Positions 52,232-62,758 are shown, counted from the first letter of the stretch. The stretch: 64,000 bases of DNA from an uncultured Roseburia sp. (GCA_900539115.1 UQAQ01000011.1:13113-77112); one strand, 5' to 3'. The notes: a model not told the origin generated them from the sequence alone. Program-made: numbers and translations.

Positions 52232-53671
52232 TTAGATTCCCATTGCATTACATAGTCCCATGGATAACACAAGGCTCATGCCGATCAATACTACATTTTT
52301 GCATTTTGCCTTTTTGAGTAAAAAAAGATTCAATCCATAAATGGCAAAGATCATGATCAGTATGGTAAACCATGGATATTCTTTATTTTGCGCCAATGTC
52401 ATACTGGATTGTATCAATCCTGACATGACGGTCAATAAAAGTCCTGATACGATCACTTTAATGGATTTCTTTATATTAATAAATACCTCAATATTTTCCA
52501 AATATTCATAAAGGTGATAAACCACATCAAATACGACCGCCGAAGCCATCACACTCATCGCAAACCCGGCAAGTGCCATCCACATGCCGCCTGCTGTCGT
52601 TCCTGCCAGTCCATATCCATAAGAATAGCCGATTCCCGACAACGTCTTACATAAGATGGATCCCGGCAGAATATTTACAATAAGTATCAGATAATTATAA
52701 AAAGAGTTTTCACTGATATAATCCGGCACAAACAGCCCATCTGCGATTGTCAGATAAGCATCGCCGCCTCCAAATGAAATCAGGGAAGACGCAATTCCTT
52801 TTACAAAAAACGGTAAACACTGTTCAGCAAAATAAAACATTGCCGGCAGACTGAGAAAAACCGCCGCAGCTATCCATACTGCACTTTCTATCACCAGTGG
52901 TTTTAGTACCTTTTTTCGTTTCTTTTTCTTTTTGACCGAACTTTTCTTAAAACTGTATACCGCCAGAACAATCATAACAACACGCACCGTCCACGTCACG
53001 ATATCATTATCTATGATCTTCGCTTTTCCAACACACAAAAGGTAAATGCCCGCCACGATACCGGCCGGTACCATCGTCTGCCATTGAAATTTACAATCTG
53101 TGACTAATATGGCAAAAAACGCAATTGCCAGCATTTCAATCGTAGAAATACTAAATAACGGCGTCTTATCAATCTGAAAGATACGAAACAGATTGCGCCC
53201 GGCTGTCAGTATAAATACACCGACGCACACGCCAATTGCCTTTCCACGGTGCTTTTTTACCACACAGTCCTGAAAGGCATTGTGAATATATTCCGTTAAA
53301 AGGCACATGATAAAGGCGGTGATCCCAATCGATGCATACTGAATCTGGGTCAGCACTTTCGGATTCAATCCGTCCATTCCTGCCATCAGAAGTACCGTCA
53401 TCAGGGCGCCGGGAAATGCCATCGCGATCGCCGCAAGAATCATTCCTTTTTTCCCGGAAACCGCTTTTCCTACACCTGTTGCAATCTCTACCGGAAGTGC
53501 TCCCGGAGTCAGTGCAGCCGCCACAATATCTTTTTCGTACTCTTCTCCCGTGATAAACCCCTTTTCTTCTACGACTTCCTGTTGAATCACTGGAATCAGT
53601 GCATTTCCGCCTCCAAACCCGATCATTCCGATCTTATTCATGGAGACAAGCATTTGTACTAACTTTTTCAC
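52232..53671 (-). CDS. Chromate transporter family, two-domain
   Basis: A 479-residue CHR-family protein whose two halves each carry the family start motif: FGGGNALIPVIQQEVVE (about 18-35) and FGGGDAYLTIADGLFV (about 300-316), with PGALPVEIATGVG and LPGSILCKTLSGIGY following. A Lys-rich segment (SSVKKKKKRKKVLK) links the halves inside the cell. Many Firmicutes encode the halves as two separate genes. Chromate export is the name-giving activity; in the gut another anion is likely. GTG start, overlapping the previous stop as GTGA. Confidence 0.88.
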   Translation of the reverse strand: MKKLVQMLVSMNKIGMIGFGGGNALIPVIQQEVVEEKGFITGEEYEKDIVAAALTPGALPVEIATGVGKAVSGKKGMILAAIAMAFPGALMTVLLMAGMDGLNPKVLTQIQYASIGITAFIMCLLTEYIHNAFQDCVVKKHRGKAIGVCVGVFILTAGRNLFRIFQIDKTPLFSISTIEMLAIAFFAILVTDCKFQWQTMVPAGIVAGIYLLCVGKAKIIDNDIVTWTVRVVMIVLAVYSFKKSSVKKKKKRKKVLKPLVIESAVWIAAAVFLSLPAMFYFAEQCLPFFVKGIASSLISFGGGDAYLTIADGLFVPDYISENSFYNYLILIVNILPGSILCKTLSGIGYSYGYGLAGTTAGGMWMALAGFAMSVMASAVVFDVVYHLYEYLENIEVFINIKKSIKVIVSGLLLTVMSGLIQSSMTLAQNKEYPWFTILIMIFAIYGLNLFLLKKAKCKNVVLIGMSLVLSMGLCNAMGI

Positions 53672-54096
53672 GTCTTTTCCTCATTTGACAAAAGATGAAA
53701 CAACGCTGCTTTGTAGATCAAAACAAGCCGTACATCTTTGTCGCAATATCGATTCTTCAAAAATTCTATTGTTTTATATCCATATACCAAAACCAGTATA
53801 CTTAAAGCCACAAGTTTTATTTCCGGAAGAAGAGGCATACAGATCAGAAAAAGAACGGCCGCCGTAAATCCGGCGCTGATCACCCCAAACAAACGGCTGA
53901 TCGTTACCGACAAGCGCACGGTCTGCAACAGATTCAGCAGCCGTCTGTCAAGATGTTCTTCCTTATTTTCTATTAAGACAAAATAGATATCACAAAAAAT
54001 ATCCATACATTCTTTTTCTTTTAATTTTGCACAATACTCTCTATAACGTTTTCTTCCAAACTCTTTCTGCATTAATCTGCCTAATACACTAACCAA
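53668..54096 (-). CDS. Small membrane protein of unknown function
   Basis: 142 residues. A charged N-terminal helix (about 8-55) is followed by two adjacent membrane segments (about 68-90 and 93-110) and a short basic tail. The start is a TTG at 54096 supported by AAGGAG 7 bases upstream. It overlaps the two-domain transporter gene by 4 bp, so it may be an accessory or stabilising partner. No family recognised. Confidence 0.65.
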   Translation of the reverse strand: MVSVLGRLMQKEFGRKRYREYCAKLKEKECMDIFCDIYFVLIENKEEHLDRRLLNLLQTVRLSVTISRLFGVISAGFTAAVLFLICMPLLPEIKLVALSILVLVYGYKTIEFLKNRYCDKDVRLVLIYKAALFHLLSNEEKT

Positions 54097-54168
54097 TTTT
54101 TTTCTCCTTCGGTTTCTGCCTTATCTCTATAGTATTCGGCAATACCTTGTTTGGTTATACGTAAAAGA

Positions 54169-55206
54169 TCAGCAAAATTTATAAATTGTCGTTGATGTAA
54201 ATGTGTCACCTGCTTTCAAAAGACAGGATTCAAACGACGGAATATTGATGGAGTTTGGAAAATACTGGGTTTCAAAGCAGACACCATTTCTCTTTGTGTA
54301 CTCTGCCCCTTCTTTCCCTTCTTCTTTCACAATAAAGTTTCCGGTATACAACTGCATTCCCGGAAGATCGGTATATACTTCCATCGTTCTGCCACTTGTG
54401 CTTTCCGAAACTTCTGCCACTTTTTCAACACCCTTTGTCTTCTTATCCAAAGCAAAGTTGTGGTCATATCCGCCGGCAAGGATCAATGGTTCATAATCTG
54501 CTCCGATATCTTTGCCGATGGCTTTCTTGGTTCTGAAATCCATCGGTGTACCGGTTACATCGATAATCTTTCCGGTCGGGATCAGATCATCTGTCGTCTC
54601 GGTAAATCCGTTTGCCTGAATCCAAACTTCATGATCTGTGATGTCGCCGCCATTGTGTCCTTTCAGGTTGAAATAAGAATGATTTGTTACATTACACAAG
54701 GTATCTTTGTCGGATTTTGCTTTATAATCCAGTTTCAATTCATTGTCATCTGTCAATGTATAGGTTACGGAAATCTCCAGATTTCCCGGATAGCCCTGTT
54801 CCATATCCGGACTTACACGGGAAAATGTCACACTGTTTTCTCCGGTTTCTGCCTGATACATTACCTTATTGTATCCCGGCGTGCCACCGTGAAGATTGTT
54901 CTTTCCGTCATTTTTCTCCAATTCATATGTTGTACCATTCAGTTCGAATTTAGCATCTCCGATACGGTTTCCATGACGTCCGATAAAGGAACCAAAGAAA
55001 CATCCATTGACTTCATACGCTGCTACATTATCGAAACCAAGGACAACATCGGCAAGTTTGCCGTCTTTGTCCGGTACAAACAACGATACCAGATTGGCAC
55101 CATAATCAATAAACTGCGCTTTCATGCCATTTTTGTTTTCCAATGTGTACATGGAAACTTCTTCACCGGCACTTGTTTTTCCAAAATTTGTCTTTTCTAC
55201 ACTCAT
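54169..55206 (-). CDS. galM: Aldose 1-epimerase (galactose mutarotase)
   Basis: Interconverts alpha and beta forms of aldoses. The 345 residues have FIGRHGNRIGDAKFELNG, NNLHGGTPGYNK (catalytic His), VTNHSYFNLKGH (second His) and the base Glu in GVCFETQYFPNSINIPSF. The start overlaps the aspS stop (ATGA). Its place behind aspS is probably chance; no galactose genes are near. Confidence 0.95.
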   Translation of the reverse strand: MSVEKTNFGKTSAGEEVSMYTLENKNGMKAQFIDYGANLVSLFVPDKDGKLADVVLGFDNVAAYEVNGCFFGSFIGRHGNRIGDAKFELNGTTYELEKNDGKNNLHGGTPGYNKVMYQAETGENSVTFSRVSPDMEQGYPGNLEISVTYTLTDDNELKLDYKAKSDKDTLCNVTNHSYFNLKGHNGGDITDHEVWIQANGFTETTDDLIPTGKIIDVTGTPMDFRTKKAIGKDIGADYEPLILAGGYDHNFALDKKTKGVEKVAEVSESTSGRTMEVYTDLPGMQLYTGNFIVKEEGKEGAEYTKRNGVCFETQYFPNSINIPSFESCLLKAGDTFTSTTIYKFC

Positions 55207-56996
55207 TCTTTTACCTCTTTTCTGATCTCAATACCTAATTCTTCCAGCTGCTTTTCATCTACAATATTTGGTGCATCTGTCAAAAGACAGGAAGCATCTT
55301 TTACTTTCGGGAAGGCGATCACTTCACGGATGCTGTCTTCTTTTGCCATCAGCATGACGAGACGATCCAATCCGTAAGCCAGTCCTGCGTGAGGTGGTAC
55401 TCCGTACTTAAATGCATTCAACAGGAAACCGAACTGCTCATGTGCCGCTTCCTTTGTAAACCCAAGGCACTCAAACATTTTTTCCTGAATGTCATTCTGA
55501 TGAATACGGACAGATCCTCCACCGATCTCTGTACCATTTAATACAATATCATAGGCTTTTGCACGTACTTTGCCGGGCTCCGTGTCGATCAGATCAAGAT
55601 CTTCTTCCATCGGCATCGTAAACGGATGGTGCATTGCCTGATAACGTCCCAGTTCTTCGTTGTACTCAAGCAGTGGGAATTCCGTTACCCACAGGAAATT
55701 GTACACGTTCTTGTCAAGAAGATCCATTCTTCTTGCCAGTTCCAGACGAAGATTGCCGAGAACATCGTATACTACTTTATTTTTATCTGCGGCGAACAAA
55801 AGAAGGTCACCCGGCTCTCCTTCCATCGCTTTTACAAGGGCATCCAGTTCTTCCTCTGTCATAAATTTGGCAAACGAAGATTTGTAGGTGCCATCCTCAT
55901 TGATGCAAAGATAAGCCAATCCTTTTGCGCCGTACTCTTTGGCAAAATCCACCAATGAATCAATCTTTTTACGTGGCATTGCGCCCTGTCCTTTGGCATT
56001 GATACCACGGACGGAACCGCCGTTTTCGATTGCACCGGTGAACACACCGAAACCACAGCCTTTGACAACTTCTGTCACATCCTGAAGTTCCATGCCAAAA
56101 CGGGTATCCGGCTTGTCCGAACCAAAACGGTCCATCGCTTCCTGCCATGTCATTCGCTGGATCGGGAGCTGTACGTCTACGCCGATCGTCTCTTTAAACA
56201 ATTTCTTCAACAGTCTTTCATTGACATCGATAACATCGTCTACATCGACAAAAGAAAGTTCCATATCGATCTGTGTAAATTCCGGCTGACGGTCGGCACG
56301 AAGGTCCTCGTCACGGAAACATTTTACAATCTGGAAATAACGGTCGTAACCGGAACACATGAGCAGCTGTTTGAACAGCTGCGGGGACTGTGGCAAGGCA
56401 TAAAAATTGCCCGGATGTACACGGCTTGGTACCAGATAATCTCTTGCGCCTTCCGGTGTACTCTTTGTAAGCATCGGTGTCTCGATCTCCAAGAATCCCT
56501 CTTCTGCCAAAAATTGTCTGGTAAGTGTCGCCACTTTGCTTCGCATGATCAGATTTCTCTGAAGATCCGGACGACGCAGATCAAGGAAACGGTAACGAAG
56601 ACGAAGTTCGTCTTTTGTCTTACTGTTTTCTTCGATTGGGAAAGGCGGTGTCTCAGACTCTGACAAGATGCGGATGTCCTTTGCACGTACTTCGATCGCA
56701 CCGGTTTTCAAGCTTTCGTTTACCGCACCGGAACGATTCTCTACGACACCGGTTACTGCGACAACAAATTCCGCACGAAGTTTCGTCGCTTTTTCAAATC
56801 CTTCGGCTCCGGTATCGCTCTCTTCAAAGATCAACTGTATGATTCCAGAGCGGTCACGCAAATCTACAAAAATGATGCCGCCCTTATTTCTGCTTTTCTG
56901 TACCCAGCCCATCACTGTGACGGTCTGTCCAACATTTTCTGTCGTAAGCTCTGCGCATCGGCATGTGCGGCGCAGGCCTTTCATTGATTCTGCCAT
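55203..56996 (-). CDS. aspS: Aspartate--tRNA ligase
   Basis: A class II synthetase of bacterial type, 597 residues: anticodon-binding OB domain (about 1-110, VTVMGWVQKSRNKGGIIFVD), catalytic core with FRDEDLRADRQPEFTQIDME, a bacterial GAD insertion (about 290-410), and motif 3 GLAYGLDRLVMLMAKED. The ATG at 56996 fits the family start; the frame extends nine codons further upstream without support. It follows hisS by 29 bp. Confidence 0.97.
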   Translation of the reverse strand: MAESMKGLRRTCRCAELTTENVGQTVTVMGWVQKSRNKGGIIFVDLRDRSGIIQLIFEESDTGAEGFEKATKLRAEFVVAVTGVVENRSGAVNESLKTGAIEVRAKDIRILSESETPPFPIEENSKTKDELRLRYRFLDLRRPDLQRNLIMRSKVATLTRQFLAEEGFLEIETPMLTKSTPEGARDYLVPSRVHPGNFYALPQSPQLFKQLLMCSGYDRYFQIVKCFRDEDLRADRQPEFTQIDMELSFVDVDDVIDVNERLLKKLFKETIGVDVQLPIQRMTWQEAMDRFGSDKPDTRFGMELQDVTEVVKGCGFGVFTGAIENGGSVRGINAKGQGAMPRKKIDSLVDFAKEYGAKGLAYLCINEDGTYKSSFAKFMTEEELDALVKAMEGEPGDLLLFAADKNKVVYDVLGNLRLELARRMDLLDKNVYNFLWVTEFPLLEYNEELGRYQAMHHPFTMPMEEDLDLIDTEPGKVRAKAYDIVLNGTEIGGGSVRIHQNDIQEKMFECLGFTKEAAHEQFGFLLNAFKYGVPPHAGLAYGLDRLVMLMAKEDSIREVIAFPKVKDASCLLTDAPNIVDEKQLEELGIEIRKEVKE

Positions 56997-57025
56997 TTTT
57001 TTACATTCCTTTCTGATGTACAACT

Positions 57026-58276
57026 CTAATCTGCAAAAAATTCCCGGATCTCTTCGTATCCGTCTTTTGCCAATAATTCCTTCTGGAATTTCTTATTTTT
57101 CTTCATTACATTGATACTGATCTTGTATCCGTTTTTACGTTCTTCATTTGCCTGAGAAATGACTTTCTTCATCAATTCCGGCGTTGCTTTTTTATCGATC
57201 AAATATGCCTTTTTCTTTGAACTTGACGGTACTTTGAAATCACGCTCAAGAAGAAGCATGACAATACGTTCAAATCCGATGGAAAATCCACAGGCACACG
57301 TATCATTTCCGGTAAATTTACCGATCATTTCGTCGTAGCGTCCACCGCCTCCGACAGATCCACCAAATTCATCCATCGAGATCTCAAAGATCGGACCGGT
57401 ATAATAACTCATGCCACGCACAAGTGTCGGATCAAAGGCAATCTTAAAGTCTGCGGATTTTGTCTCTTCCACGGTAGAAATGATCGTCTCAAGATCTTCT
57501 GCCGTGCCTGCCTCCAGACAATCGCCCAGTTTTTCTTTCAGATAGTTTACTCCGGCGATATCATTTGTCACCGTTTCAAACAATTCTTTACACATATCGA
57601 CGGATTTCCGGTCATAACCGGCTTCAAGGAGTTCTGCAGTCACACCGTCCATACCGATCTTATCCATCTTATCCAGAATGATAAATACCGAATCGTATTC
57701 TGCTTCCGGGAATCCGCAGTATGCTGCCATTGCTTTCAAAATCTTACGGTTGTTGATACGAATGGTGAAATTTGTAAAATCCAATTTGCCAAGCAATGTC
57801 GTCGTTGCCAAGATCAATTCAATCTCTGCCAGGATCGAAGGTTCTCCAAGGATATCGATATCACACTGCATAAACTGGCGGAAACGACCTCGCTGTGGGC
57901 GGTCGGCACGCCATACATTTCCCATCTGAAGGGCTTTAAACGGTGCACTTAACTCGTTTGCATGATTGGCATAATATCTTGACAGGGGAACGGTTAAGTC
58001 ATAACGCAGTCCGCTGTCCACCAGATCGGCTTCGCATTCTGACGTATCCAGTTTCAATTTTTCTCCTCTTTTTAAAATCTTGAAGATCAATTTTTCATTT
58101 TCGCCGCCCTGCTTACTGCAAAGACTTTCGATATGCTCTACACAAGGAGTCTCAATCGACGAAAATCCAAAGGTTCCATAAGTTTCTTTGATGAGTCCGA
58201 TCACATAATCTCGGATTTCCATTTCCTTTGGCAAAATATCTTTCATACCCGTTACCGGTTTCTTCTTTAATGCCAT
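57026..58276 (-). CDS. hisS: Histidine--tRNA ligase
   Basis: A class II synthetase of 416 residues. Motif 2 region WRADRPQRGRFRQFMQCDID, His-specific motif LVRGMSYYTGPIFEI, and motif 3 GGGRYDEMIG with ACGFSIGFERIVMLL. The C-terminal anticodon domain runs from about 330. ATG at 58276, with GGAGG 9 bases upstream. It comes 6 bp after hemZ. Confidence 0.96.
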   Translation of the reverse strand: MALKKKPVTGMKDILPKEMEIRDYVIGLIKETYGTFGFSSIETPCVEHIESLCSKQGGENEKLIFKILKRGEKLKLDTSECEADLVDSGLRYDLTVPLSRYYANHANELSAPFKALQMGNVWRADRPQRGRFRQFMQCDIDILGEPSILAEIELILATTTLLGKLDFTNFTIRINNRKILKAMAAYCGFPEAEYDSVFIILDKMDKIGMDGVTAELLEAGYDRKSVDMCKELFETVTNDIAGVNYLKEKLGDCLEAGTAEDLETIISTVEETKSADFKIAFDPTLVRGMSYYTGPIFEISMDEFGGSVGGGGRYDEMIGKFTGNDTCACGFSIGFERIVMLLLERDFKVPSSSKKKAYLIDKKATPELMKKVISQANEERKNGYKISINVMKKNKKFQKELLAKDGYEEIREFFAD

Positions 58277-58282
58277 CACGCA

Positions 58283-59701
58283 TTACCTCCAACTTTCCTT
58301 TTTTCTTCTTATCATCTCGTCAATTCTACCAATGTAGTCATCAACGCTTTTTACATTTTCTACTCGTTCCATCCGGTTTTCCTCCGGAAATACGATCTTG
58401 GACGAACCTCCGCTGCCAAGTGCCAGGATCGACTGCAGTTCCTCCATAATAAATATGTTATACAAACATTCTTTTCCCGGTTTTGCATAAGCCACATTTT
58501 CCTGATTGGTATTTCTCGTCGTATGTGCCTTATTTTTCTGGCGGTACATATAATACGGCTCATATCCGTGTACCCGGCAAAACTGCTCTGCCTCTTTTTG
58601 CATCGGTTCGATGCAGGCATCTTCCTCACGCATCTCACCGCCCTGCTCCAGCTGCTCTTTCCGCAGTCTGGATGCCCGTTTGATCACCAATGTGTGAACG
58701 GTGATACTGTCCGGTTTCAATGCTTCGACTTCCCGCAGTGTCTCTTTAAAATCTTCCAATGTTTCCTCCGGAAGTCCTGCGATCAGATCCATATTGATAT
58801 TATCAAATCCCAATGTTCTCGCAAGCATAAATTTCTCACGTATTTCCTCTACCGTGTGCTTACGCCCCAAAAGTTCCAGCGTATGCTCTTTCATGCTCTG
58901 CGGGTTAATGGAAATTCTTGTCACTCCATGGGCTTTCATGCTCCGCAGTTTGCCCTCAGTAATGCTGTCCGGGCGCCCTGCCTCAACGGTAAATTCCTTC
59001 GACTGTTCCATCGAAAGATATTTTTCAATCATCGCCATCAAACGCTCAAACTGCTCTTCCGATAACGATGTCGGGGTGCCGCCGCCCACATACACACTGA
59101 CCATCTGCTTGCCGGCCAGCCATTCTTTGCACTGCGTCATCTCTTTTTCCAAGGCATCCAGGTAGGCATCCATCTTATCTCGATACCTCCCTGCCGGAAA
59201 AGAGGAAAAGGAACAATAGGCACAGATTGTCGGACAAAAGGGGATGCCGATGTACACATTCGCACACCTTTCATGCTGCATGCCCTGTGTCAGGGAAAAT
59301 TCTTTTTTTGCAACATCCATCGCCAGTTTCACTTTGTCATCCCGGCAGAAATATCCTTCTTTTAAAATATCCCGGATCGCTGCCTCTTCTTGTCCCTGCA
59401 TCATCAGCCGGAGTGGAATCTTCGCAGGCCGGATCCCGGTAAGAATCCCCCACGGAAGTTCTTTTCCCGACTGCGTTTTCAAATATTCATAAACTTCTTT
59501 TTTAATCTGGTTTTTCGTGTATGGATTCGGAAAAAGTTTTTCCCATTTTTTTCCATCCATCTGCCATTTTATCGAATAGCCGTCTTCCGTAGAAACTTCC
59601 GGATGTTCGACTACTCTGCACTCTTTTTCCGGATAAAACACCATCGCCAGAGCTTTCATATCATACGAAAACTCCGTTCCGGAAATGTCAACTTCTATCA
59701 T
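58283..59701 (-). CDS. hemZ: HemZ, radical SAM coproporphyrinogen dehydrogenase-like
   Basis: A 472-residue radical SAM protein of the HemN/HemZ group. The cluster motif FCPTICAYCSFSSFPAG (CxxxCxxC) is followed by VYVGGGTPTSLSEEQF, EAGRPDSIT and MDLIAGLPEET. The first 150 residues are the HemZ-type extension. Clostridial HemZ proteins are common even where haem synthesis is incomplete, so true substrate is uncertain. The order MBL hydrolase-hemZ-hisS-aspS is frequent in Clostridia. Confidence 0.92.
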   Translation of the reverse strand: MIEVDISGTEFSYDMKALAMVFYPEKECRVVEHPEVSTEDGYSIKWQMDGKKWEKLFPNPYTKNQIKKEVYEYLKTQSGKELPWGILTGIRPAKIPLRLMMQGQEEAAIRDILKEGYFCRDDKVKLAMDVAKKEFSLTQGMQHERCANVYIGIPFCPTICAYCSFSSFPAGRYRDKMDAYLDALEKEMTQCKEWLAGKQMVSVYVGGGTPTSLSEEQFERLMAMIEKYLSMEQSKEFTVEAGRPDSITEGKLRSMKAHGVTRISINPQSMKEHTLELLGRKHTVEEIREKFMLARTLGFDNINMDLIAGLPEETLEDFKETLREVEALKPDSITVHTLVIKRASRLRKEQLEQGGEMREEDACIEPMQKEAEQFCRVHGYEPYYMYRQKNKAHTTRNTNQENVAYAKPGKECLYNIFIMEELQSILALGSGGSSKIVFPEENRMERVENVKSVDDYIGRIDEMIRRKKESWR

Positions 59702-59715
59702 GAGAATTTCCTCTC

Positions 59716-60351
59716 TTAAGCATACGGATTATTCGCCTGTTCATACTCAATACTTGTCGCCGGGCCATGTCCGGAAAACACTTTGGTTTCACTCGGCAGG
59801 GTCAATACTTTTTCCCGTACCGACTGCATCAGATCTTTTTCATTTCCGGTCGGCAGATCCGCTCTTCCGACGGATTCCATAAACAGCGTATCTCCACTAA
59901 AAAGCACTTTCTGTTCTTCCAGAAAATAACAGCAGCTTCCTTTTGTATGTCCCGGTGTGTGGATTACTTTCATCGCAATCCCGGCACTCTCAAACTGCTG
60001 TCCGTCGTGAAGCCATATGTCGGCTTCCAGTTCTTCCGGTCTTCCGGTCATTGCTGACACATTCATGCGGGCATCCGAAAGCAGTTCTTTCTCGACATCC
60101 AGCGCACAGATTTCGCATCGTATCGCATTTTTCAGATCTCTTACTCCCTGAATATGGTCAAAATGCCCATGGGTAAGCAAGATATGATCTAAGATCATTT
60201 TCTGATCGCGGATATAATTTGCAATCTTATCTCCGCTGTCGCCCGGATCTACCACAAAGCAATGTTCGGAATCCTTTTTATGCACAATATAACAGTTGGT
60301 TCCTACACTGCCCACGACGACAGATTCTATGATCAAACCATTGATTTCCAT
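59716..60351 (-). CDS. Metallo-beta-lactamase-fold hydrolase, glyoxalase II-like
   Basis: 211 residues with the metal motif LTHGHFDHIQGV, then IHTPGHTKGSCCYFL, LFSGDTLF and VFSGHGPATSI, giving all expected His/Asp ligands of a two-metal hydrolase. It belongs to the YqgX/GloB-like group acting on thioesters such as S-lactoyl thiols; the true substrate is unknown. Set between relA (25 bp) and hemZ (14 bp). Confidence 0.9.
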   Translation of the reverse strand: MEINGLIIESVVVGSVGTNCYIVHKKDSEHCFVVDPGDSGDKIANYIRDQKMILDHILLTHGHFDHIQGVRDLKNAIRCEICALDVEKELLSDARMNVSAMTGRPEELEADIWLHDGQQFESAGIAMKVIHTPGHTKGSCCYFLEEQKVLFSGDTLFMESVGRADLPTGNEKDLMQSVREKVLTLPSETKVFSGHGPATSIEYEQANNPYA

Positions 60352-60376
60352 AATCTATCCTTTCTTTTTCCATCGA

Positions 60377-62707
60377 TCAGCCGTTGGAACGTCTCTCGAT
60401 GTCAATAACACTTTCTACATTTCGAAGTTTTTTTACTAATTTATTGAGCTGTTCCACGCCCCGGGTCTCAAAACCGACCACGATCGTAGCTTTATCCTGC
60501 TTGGAAGTCCGGACATTCATGGACTTCACGTCGATTTCATTCTCGGTAAAGATCTTCGATACATCAAACAATACACCACTTCGGTTGTACGAATAAATGA
60601 CGATCTCGACCGGATAATAATCTTCGTTCTTCTTCGCCTGTGCGCTCCATTCTGCTTCGATCAGACGATTTCTCTCTTCTACCGGCAGATGGATCATATT
60701 GACGCAGTCCGTACGATGAATCGAGATACCACGGCCTCTCGTGACAAATCCGACGATTTCATCTCCCGGCACCGGGTTACAGCATCTTGAGAAACGAACC
60801 GCAAGATCATCCAGTCCCATAACGACGATTCCACTCTTTTTGCCGCCACTCTTTGTCGAAGAGGATTCACTTCCCTCTTTTATGCCTTTCGCCTCTTTTG
60901 CATTTTCTATCGCCTCTTTCACCTGCTCGTCCGAGACAACACGTTTATTCTTCTTCTCATATTCATAAATGAGTTTATTGATAACTTGGCCTTCCTTCAA
61001 GCCACCATGTCCGATGGCCGCGCAGACGGAATCCCAATCCTTAAATCCATATTTACGTTTGCAGGCTTCTGTATATTCGGGCTTTACATATTTATACAGA
61101 TCAATGCTTTTTGTTTTTGCATATTGCGCCAGAAGTTCTTTTCCACGCACGATGTTTTCTTCTTTAAACTCGGTACGGAACCACTGATTGATCTTGTTTT
61201 TCGCCTGCGTACTCTTGACGATCAACAGCCAGTCACGGCTCGGTCCCTTACTGTTCTGGGAGGTGATGATATCGATCTGGTCTCCATTTTGAATCTGGTA
61301 ATCCAGTTTAACGATATTTCCATTCACTCTGGCACCTACCATTTTATTCCCGACAGCGGTATGTATCGCATAGGCAAAATCGATCGGTGTCGAACCTGCC
61401 GGAAGGGTCTTTACATCTCCATTTGGTGTAAAGCAGTATACACTGTCTGAGAACAGATTCAGATCGCTTTTGATGACACTCAAAAATTCTTTATTGTCCG
61501 ACATATCCCGCTGCCATTCCAAAATCTGGCGCAGCCATGCCATCTTGGCCTCATCATTTTTAACCTTGGCCTCGCTTCCCTTTGTCTCCTTATATTTCCA
61601 ATGTGCCGCAATACCATATTCTGCTGTTTTATGCATCTCATATGTGCGAATCTGAATTTCAAATGGCTGTCCGTTTGGTCCGATCAATGTCGTATGCAAT
61701 GACTGGTAATGATTTGGTTTCGGCATCGCAATATAATCTTTAAAACGTCCCGGAATCGGCTTATACATCTCGTGAATGATTCCAAGAGCCGTATAACACT
61801 GCTGCTCTGTATCTACAATAATTCGTATCGCAAACAAGTCATAAATCTGATCCAATGTCTTATTCTGATTTACCATTTTTCGGTAAATACTGAACAGATG
61901 CTTCACACGTCCGTCGATTGTTGCCTTGATCTTGGCCTCATCGAGATGTTCTTTGACATCTTCCATGATATCCTTAACAAACGTTTCCTTCTGCACACGC
62001 AGATGATTAAATTTGTCATTCAATTCCTTGTAAGCTTCCGGCTCCAAATATTGTAAAGAAAGATCATCCAATTCTACCTTTACTTTGGAAATACCAAGAC
62101 GATGTGCGATCGGCGCGTAAATGTCCATCGTCTCTCTGGCTTTTTCTTTCTGCTTTTCCGGTTTCATAAATTGCAGTGTACGCATATTATGAAGACGGTC
62201 CGCCAATTTTATAATGATAACACGGATATCTTTTGCCATCGCCAAAAACATTTTACGAAGATTTTCCGCCTGCACATCCAGTTTGTCCGCGGAATAGTTC
62301 AGCTGGGTCAATTTCGTAACACCATCGACCAAAAGCGCAATCTCCGCACTAAACATCTGAGTAATATCTTCCACAGTATACGGTGTGTCCTCAATGACAT
62401 CATGAAGAAGTCCGCCGACAATCGTCTCCTTGTCCATATCCAGCTGTGTCAAAATGATTGCCACACAGACCGGGTGAATCAGATATGGTTCCCCGGATTT
62501 TCTTTTTTGATCCTTATGTGCTTCTTTGGCAAGTTCATATGCTTTTCGTATAATCCCCATCTCATCCTGCCTGTTTTCCGCTGTCAACAGCTTTGTCAGC
62601 ACCTCAAATAACACATCAGGATCTGTAAAATTAGGTGGGATGATGTCCTTCGACAGTTCTCCCGTATCAAATTTTTCAATTAAATCACTACGTTTGTCCT
62701 GTTCCAT
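60377..62707 (-). CDS. relA: Bifunctional (p)ppGpp synthase/hydrolase RelA/SpoT (Rel)
   Basis: Controls the stringent response. The 776 residues hold an HD hydrolase (about 50-200, GGLLHDVIEDTPYT intact), a synthetase (about 245-370, RFKDYIAMPKPNHYQSLHTT and EIQIRTYEMH), a TGS domain (about 410-470, VYCFTPNGDVKTLPAGSTPI), a helical/zinc-finger region (FSRCCNPVPGDEIVGFVTRG) and a C-terminal ACT domain (about 700-776). With both active sites intact it is likely the main Rel enzyme. It heads relA-MBL-hemZ-hisS-aspS-galM. Confidence 0.96.
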   Translation of the reverse strand: MEQDKRSDLIEKFDTGELSKDIIPPNFTDPDVLFEVLTKLLTAENRQDEMGIIRKAYELAKEAHKDQKRKSGEPYLIHPVCVAIILTQLDMDKETIVGGLLHDVIEDTPYTVEDITQMFSAEIALLVDGVTKLTQLNYSADKLDVQAENLRKMFLAMAKDIRVIIIKLADRLHNMRTLQFMKPEKQKEKARETMDIYAPIAHRLGISKVKVELDDLSLQYLEPEAYKELNDKFNHLRVQKETFVKDIMEDVKEHLDEAKIKATIDGRVKHLFSIYRKMVNQNKTLDQIYDLFAIRIIVDTEQQCYTALGIIHEMYKPIPGRFKDYIAMPKPNHYQSLHTTLIGPNGQPFEIQIRTYEMHKTAEYGIAAHWKYKETKGSEAKVKNDEAKMAWLRQILEWQRDMSDNKEFLSVIKSDLNLFSDSVYCFTPNGDVKTLPAGSTPIDFAYAIHTAVGNKMVGARVNGNIVKLDYQIQNGDQIDIITSQNSKGPSRDWLLIVKSTQAKNKINQWFRTEFKEENIVRGKELLAQYAKTKSIDLYKYVKPEYTEACKRKYGFKDWDSVCAAIGHGGLKEGQVINKLIYEYEKKNKRVVSDEQVKEAIENAKEAKGIKEGSESSSTKSGGKKSGIVVMGLDDLAVRFSRCCNPVPGDEIVGFVTRGRGISIHRTDCVNMIHLPVEERNRLIEAEWSAQAKKNEDYYPVEIVIYSYNRSGVLFDVSKIFTENEIDVKSMNVRTSKQDKATIVVGFETRGVEQLNKLVKKLRNVESVIDIERRSNG

Positions 62708-62758
62708 ATCTCATCCTGCCTTTCTTTTCTCTATCTGTTTTTGGGCGACCCTAACGTT

